Part shown: piece after piece, positions 60,352 to 64,000 of the stretch
Numbering within the stretch: the first letter of the stretch is position 1
Layout: each line of letters begins with the position of its first letter
Assembly (NCBI GenBank): GCA_947465645.1
Contig: CANIBQ010000020.1
Location: 1-64,000, forward strand
Source of the DNA: Acidobacteriota bacterium
GTDB lineage: Bacteria; Acidobacteriota; Vicinamibacteria; Vicinamibacterales; UBA2999
DNA: 64,000 bases
Reading direction: 5' to 3'
Position numbers and translations under genes: made by a program
Notes under the pieces: generated by a model
Database searches by the model: none
What the model saw: the letters and a program-made list of their open reading frames with translations, nothing else
Told to the model about the DNA's origin: nothing

Positions 60352-62496
60352 CTATCTGACTTCGAAGAGCACGTCGCGCTGGGCCGTGCGGGCGCCCGCG
60401 GTCGACGTGGCCTGGACGTGCAGCACGTACTTGCCGGCACTGAGATCCCGCAACGGGATGTCGGTGCGAATCCCCTGCCCGTCAGGCCTGTTCGACGCCT
60501 GGACGACGCGGCGGTCCTCGGTCTGGAACACCGTGCGGCCCGTGTGCGCGTCCTGCACGGAGGTGGCCACGCTGATGGCGTGCGCGTCCTTTGAGTTGTC
60601 GTACACCTCGACGTAGGCGGTCAGCGTCTCCATCCGCCCGAACGCGCGCGTCACGACGGGCGGCGTCGAGAACATCGCCTGGGATTCAGGATCCGGGTTG
60701 GCGGTCACCAGCCGCTCGGCGGCCGACGAGGTCAGGGCCACGCCGCTGAGCGAGAACGGCACCTTCGAATAATCCGGCACCTCGACGTCGATCGGCACGG
60801 TGGCAATGGCGCCGCCGGTGGATTCGCTGGCGCCGACGCGAATCTGGTAGCGCCCCGGCGGCAGCGGCAGGCGCGACAGCAGCCGGACGCCGGTCGTGCG
60901 CAGCCGCTCGTAGGTCTGCGGCATCAGCTTGAGATCGAATGTCTGCCGGTCGCCGCCCTGCACCTTGGCCTTCTCGTCAACGGCGACGATCGACACCTCC
61001 AGGCGCTCGTGGTAGCGGCCGTCCTTCTGTTCGAACTTGAGCGACGGCCCGTCGATCTCGAGCGCGAGCAGCACGGATGCGGTCGACCCGGATCCCCGGA
61101 ACGGCGCGGCAAAGACGCGCGCGGGCAGATCGCCGATGGGGACCGGCTTGTTCAGCGCCGCCTTGAGCGCCGGCGAGGTGCCCGCCTTCACCTCGGCCTC
61201 GCGGGCCTTCGCCAGCTTCTTCGGATCCGGCGGAAGGAATCCCTTCCGCGCCCGCACCTCGAGCCCGGGGCGCTTCGCTTTCACGTCGATCTTCAGGAAC
61301 TTCGCGTTCCAGTTCTTGGTGTCGCTGTAGTAGCCGAGCACGTAGTAGCGGCTGTTGTCGAGCACGATGCGCCCGAGTCCGCCGACGACGTCGCCCGAAT
61401 TCACGATCGCCAGCCCGCCGGTTTCATCCGCGAGCGAGATCAGGCTTTCCTGCGCGAGCTTCAGCTCGCGAAGAGCGCCCCTGAAGGTGCCGAACTCGAG
61501 CTGCGGATAGTCGGAGCGGGCGTTGATGTCCATCATCTCGCCGAACTGGCTCAGGCCGCGGGGATCGACGCCGTAGATGCTGACGTTGGCGCGCTGCGCG
61601 GCCGCCGTCGCGTCACGCGCCTCCTGGACGATCGTGTTGCCTCCGGGCGCGAGGTTGAACGGCTGGTAGATGTCGTAGTCGAGCCCCTCGCTGAAGAAGA
61701 GCAGCGCCTTGCGGCGGCCCTGCACGTCGGCCAGCCAGTTCGCGACATTTTCGAGCGCCTGCAGCGAGCGCCGCGCGGCAAAGGCACGCTCGGCATCGAG
61801 CGGGTCGCGCGTGGACTCCGCCCTGGTCAGCCCTTCGGTGGTCCGGCCCGGCTCCGCGTTCCCGCTGTTGGCGTCGAGGATCTGGTTGTTGGACTCCCGG
61901 TTGAGATGCACGGCAAGCTTTTCCTGCCCCGTCGACGGCAGCTTCATGCCCTGAAAACGGTTGACCGCGTCGATCAGGAGCTTGCGGTTGCTGGTGAGCT
62001 CCTGCCCCGCTTCCTGGCGCGCGCTCGTGTAGACGACCGCCGCCAGATCGTTGGTGCCGAAGTAGCGCTCGATGAACTTGGTGGCGGTATCCCGCACCAA
62101 AGCCGTGCGCGTGACCATCGTATGCAGGTCGTCCATCAGCAGGATGTAGATGCGGCCATCGAAGGTCCGCGTGGTCTCGCGCACATCCGGCTCGATCGGC
62201 GCGCTGGCGTTCACGGGTGTGAACGGCCGATCGACGGGAAGATCGACGTACGAAAACACCGACGGCCTCTGCAGCCGGCCCCCCTCGTAGACCTCGAAGT
62301 CTTCCGCCGTGAGGTCGCGAACGAACGCGCCGGTGCGATCGGTGACGATTGCGTGGACCTCGACGAAGTTGGTTTCGGCCCTGAACGTGACCGAGCTTTG
62401 CGCCCCGGCGGGTTGTGGCGATGGCTGGGCTGGCGGCTGCTGCGCGGAACCGGAGGCACCCAGGAGGATGAGCAACAGGAGCAGGTATCGACGCAT
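60352..62496 (-). CDS. Secreted VWFA-related protein of acidobacterial type
   Basis: This 714-residue protein has a signal peptide (MRRYLLLLLILLGASGSAQ). The domain found repeatedly in Acidobacteria begins VTFRAETNFVEVHAIVTDR and continues VRDLTAEDFEVYEGGRLQ. The VWA-like fold includes RIYILLMDDLHTMVTRTA and KALLFFSEGLDYDIYQPF, and IYGVDPRGLSQFGEMM and YVLGYYSDTKNWNAKF follow. The MIDAS-like motif is the DDLHT variant, so metal binding is uncertain. The C-terminal half adds beta-rich segments. It is probably an envelope or secreted adhesion/scaffold protein. CATACT lies eight bases before the ATG. Divergent from the TRAP gene. Confidence 0.82.
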   Translation of the reverse strand: MRRYLLLLLILLGASGSAQQPPAQPSPQPAGAQSSVTFRAETNFVEVHAIVTDRTGAFVRDLTAEDFEVYEGGRLQRPSVFSYVDLPVDRPFTPVNASAPIEPDVRETTRTFDGRIYILLMDDLHTMVTRTALVRDTATKFIERYFGTNDLAAVVYTSARQEAGQELTSNRKLLIDAVNRFQGMKLPSTGQEKLAVHLNRESNNQILDANSGNAEPGRTTEGLTRAESTRDPLDAERAFAARRSLQALENVANWLADVQGRRKALLFFSEGLDYDIYQPFNLAPGGNTIVQEARDATAAAQRANVSIYGVDPRGLSQFGEMMDINARSDYPQLEFGTFRGALRELKLAQESLISLADETGGLAIVNSGDVVGGLGRIVLDNSRYYVLGYYSDTKNWNAKFLKIDVKAKRPGLEVRARKGFLPPDPKKLAKAREAEVKAGTSPALKAALNKPVPIGDLPARVFAAPFRGSGSTASVLLALEIDGPSLKFEQKDGRYHERLEVSIVAVDEKAKVQGGDRQTFDLKLMPQTYERLRTTGVRLLSRLPLPPGRYQIRVGASESTGGAIATVPIDVEVPDYSKVPFSLSGVALTSSAAERLVTANPDPESQAMFSTPPVVTRAFGRMETLTAYVEVYDNSKDAHAISVATSVQDAHTGRTVFQTEDRRVVQASNRPDGQGIRTDIPLRDLSAGKYVLHVQATSTAGARTAQRDVLFEVR

Positions 62497-62576
62497 GGCA
62501 CCAGAGTATGACGCGGACGGGTCCCGGTGGGCAGGAGGACAGCGAGGAGGTAAGATTCATCACCCAAGGAGGGAAT

Positions 62577-63674
62577 GTGGCCACGACTCTGACCCGCCGC
62601 GCCTTCGTCGGCCTGACTATGGGAGCCGCCTTCGCTGAGGTCGGGTCGCTATGCGACCCGACGAAGCAGTGCTGGCTTGGCGGTCCGCTTTCGCGGACCG
62701 CCCTGGCGCGCCACGTTCGCGCGCAGAGCAACTCGAACAGGCGACCTGACTTCGCCTTTTCGCAGTACCACAACCAGACGGCCGAAAGTTCGCTGCACAA
62801 GCGGCTGGTGGAGATGTGGGCGGCGATCGGCACGGAGACCGGCGGGCGCGTCGAGACGCAGGTCTTTGCCCTCAACAACAACATCCCTGGCAGCGACCCG
62901 CAGGCACTGAAGATGCTCGCCGCCGGCGAGATCCAGTTCTTCACCGTGATGGGCGGGATCCTCGGGACGCTGGTACCGTCTGCCGAGGTGCAGCAGGTGC
63001 CCTTCGCCTTTCGCACCGCCGCCGAGGCGCACAAGGCGATCGACGGTCCGCTCGGCGCCCACCTTCGGGAGGAAATGGCCGCCAACGGCGTGCACGGCTT
63101 CCCCGTCGGCGGCTTCGACAACGGAATGCGGCAGATCACGAGCGTCAAGCGCCCGATCGTGGTGCCTGCCGACCTGAAAGGGATCCGCATGCGCGTGCCC
63201 GCGGGGCAGATGATCGGAGACACCTTCCGCGCGTTCGGCGCGGAGCCGGTCACGACCAACAGCATCGACATCCATGCGGCCCTGAAAAGCGGCAAGGTCG
63301 ACGCCCAGGAGAACCCGCTCGCGCTGGCCGAGCTCTTCAAGCTCTATGAGGTTGTGAAATACGTCAGCATGACCAACCACATGTGGTCAGGCTTCAACCT
63401 CATCGCCCACCTCCCCACCTGGCAGAAGCTGCCTGCCGACATTCAGGGAGTCATCGACCGCAACGTCACCAGGTACGTTCGCCTCCAGCGCGAGGACCAG
63501 CAGAAGATGAACGACGACATGCGCGGGGGGCTGGCCCGACGCGGCCTCGTGTTCAACGAGGTGAACCCGGCGCCCTTCCGCGCCCAGCTCGCCGGCTTCT
63601 ACGCGACGTGGAAGGAGCGGCTCGGCGCGAAAACCTGGTCGCTGCTCGAAGCCTCGTCGGGGCGTCTCGGCTGA
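62577..63674 (+). CDS. TRAP transporter solute-binding protein (DctP family)
   Basis: This 365-residue protein starts at GTG, with AAGGAGG upstream. It opens with a Tat-like MATTLTRRAFVGLTMGAAFA. The mature protein shows NIPGSDPQALKMLAAGEIQF, QVPFAFRTAAEAHKAID, GIRMRVPAGQMIGDTFRAFG, AALKSGKVDAQENPLA and YVRLQREDQQKMNDDMRGG, the DctP signature. It binds a carboxylate-like ligand for a membrane pair that is not in this window. Residues about 22-42 (LCDPTKQCWLGGPLSRTA) come from two palindromes inserted at the signal peptide end, so export may be affected. Confidence 0.85.
   Translation: MATTLTRRAFVGLTMGAAFAEVGSLCDPTKQCWLGGPLSRTALARHVRAQSNSNRRPDFAFSQYHNQTAESSLHKRLVEMWAAIGTETGGRVETQVFALNNNIPGSDPQALKMLAAGEIQFFTVMGGILGTLVPSAEVQQVPFAFRTAAEAHKAIDGPLGAHLREEMAANGVHGFPVGGFDNGMRQITSVKRPIVVPADLKGIRMRVPAGQMIGDTFRAFGAEPVTTNSIDIHAALKSGKVDAQENPLALAELFKLYEVVKYVSMTNHMWSGFNLIAHLPTWQKLPADIQGVIDRNVTRYVRLQREDQQKMNDDMRGGLARRGLVFNEVNPAPFRAQLAGFYATWKERLGAKTWSLLEASSGRLG
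62641..62702. repeat. Double palindrome inserted in the TRAP gene signal region
   Basis: Palindrome 1 (62641-62661): 9-bp stem TCGGGTCGC/GCGACCCGA, loop TAT. Palindrome 2 (62679-62702): 10-bp stem GGCGGTCCGC/GCGGACCGCC, loop TTTC. They are separated by 17 bases, and the whole lies in frame between the hydrophobic core and the alanine-rich end of the signal peptide. Confidence 0.82.
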
Positions 63675-63696
63675 TCGCGGCACCCGCTCTCAGTCA

Positions 63697-63738
63697 GTTG
63701 TCAGTTGTCGGTTGTCGGTTGGCAGTTGTCGGTTGTCA
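63697..63738. repeat. Heptamer array over a stop codon (GTTGTCA type)
   Basis: Six contiguous 7-base units (GTTGTCA, GTTGTCG twice, GTTGGCA, GTTGTCG, GTTGTCA). The last unit contains the stop codon of the NTF2-like gene (63736-63738). The array separates the TRAP gene from that convergent gene. Confidence 0.9.
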
Positions 63739-64000
63739 AAAATCCTGGATGGTCGTCTGGTAGCTCTCGGCCATCATCCACACGCCGTTGCGCAGCTCGA
63801 ACACCCGGCTGCCCCAGAATGGCTTTCCGACCGCGCGCGGCTGCAGCGCCAGCATCAGCGCTGCATCGCCGAACTCCCAGATCCGCGCCCAGGTGAGCGG
63901 ACCGGCCGCGGCCTTCGTGCCGGCCCTGGCCTGCTCCTGCTGCACGGCGATGCGGTCGGCTTTCGTATACGTGCCATTCGAGGTACGCGCGACGTTGTCC
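63736..64000 (-). CDS. NTF2/DUF4440-like protein, C-terminal part (partial)
   Basis: The minus-strand frame is open from the right edge (64000) to TGA at 63736-63738, giving about 88 residues. It contains TSNGTYTKADRIAVQQEQA, ARIWEFGDAALMLALQPRAV and FWGSRVFELRNGVWMMAESY, which match the C-terminal half of SnoaL/NTF2-fold DUF4440 proteins. The start lies outside. The stop codon is provided by the heptamer repeat, so the original C-terminus may have been longer. Confidence 0.6.
   Translation of the reverse strand, partial: DNVARTSNGTYTKADRIAVQQEQARAGTKAAAGPLTWARIWEFGDAALMLALQPRAVGKPFWGSRVFELRNGVWMMAESYQTTIQDF

Overview
The window is about 64 kb of high-GC, gene-dense bacterial chromosome. It most likely comes from an acidobacterium of the Vicinamibacterales type, and may be a metagenome assembly. 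The support is the combination of families: a von Willebrand protein of the acidobacterial type, a TonB receptor with an N-terminal carboxypeptidase-like domain, DUF4159, two DinB proteins, secreted M1 and M28 peptidases and an acidobacterial-style AMP-ligase/ACP/acyltransferase fusion. No rRNA, tRNA, IS element, prophage or CRISPR array was seen.

Layout. 1-14 kb: tail of an HrpB helicase, bactofilin and EF-hand gene, an antitoxin/nucleotidyltransferase pair, DinB, DUF4159, a DapB-like dehydrogenase, a VOC dioxygenase-hydrolase pair, an M1 aminopeptidase, a membrane protein, an FtsH-type protease, an amidohydrolase and a second DinB. 14-23 kb: a duplicated carboxymuconolactone-decarboxylase-like protein, transketolase, then DUF4149, isocitrate-dehydrogenase-family enzyme, acyltransferase and proline dehydrogenase in one tight run, an M20 peptidase and a CCA/poly(A) polymerase-family enzyme. 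23-32 kb: a TonB receptor-amidase pair, and an M28 peptidase coupled to a PLP dehydratase. 32-40 kb: ClpP, an epimerase divergent from the lipid-activation fusion, infA with a DEAD helicase and a Cys-rich protein, and an NHL-propeller gene with a haem lipoprotein.

40-58 kb is the most distinctive part. Fourteen consecutive minus-strand genes encode a one-polypeptide Fe-S/Mo hydroxylase, a second four-gene Mo hydroxylase whose large subunit is split in two, an M24-family enzyme, a hydroxyacid dehydrogenase, a zinc alcohol dehydrogenase, a GlcG-like protein and a complete Liv-type ABC importer (livHMKGF). A DRE-TIM lyase/synthase and a cyclase-family hydrolase lie divergently beside it. I infer uptake and oxidative breakdown of an amide- or N-heterocycle-like compound; the substrate is not determined by the sequence. 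58-64 kb: a CHASE3 histidine kinase broken in a G8 tract, DUF1330, the VWFA protein, a TRAP solute-binding protein and the end of an NTF2-like gene.

A second layer crosses gene boundaries: several families of short palindromes (REP/REPIN-like, two with compensatory stem changes) and of exact 7-base tandem repeats. Some copies are intergenic, some supply stop codons, and some lie in frame inside genes as multiples of 21 bases or as added peptide segments. A second pattern is a TAnnnT hexamer 6-12 bases before the start codon of many genes without a Shine-Dalgarno, suggesting widespread leaderless or nearly leaderless transcripts.
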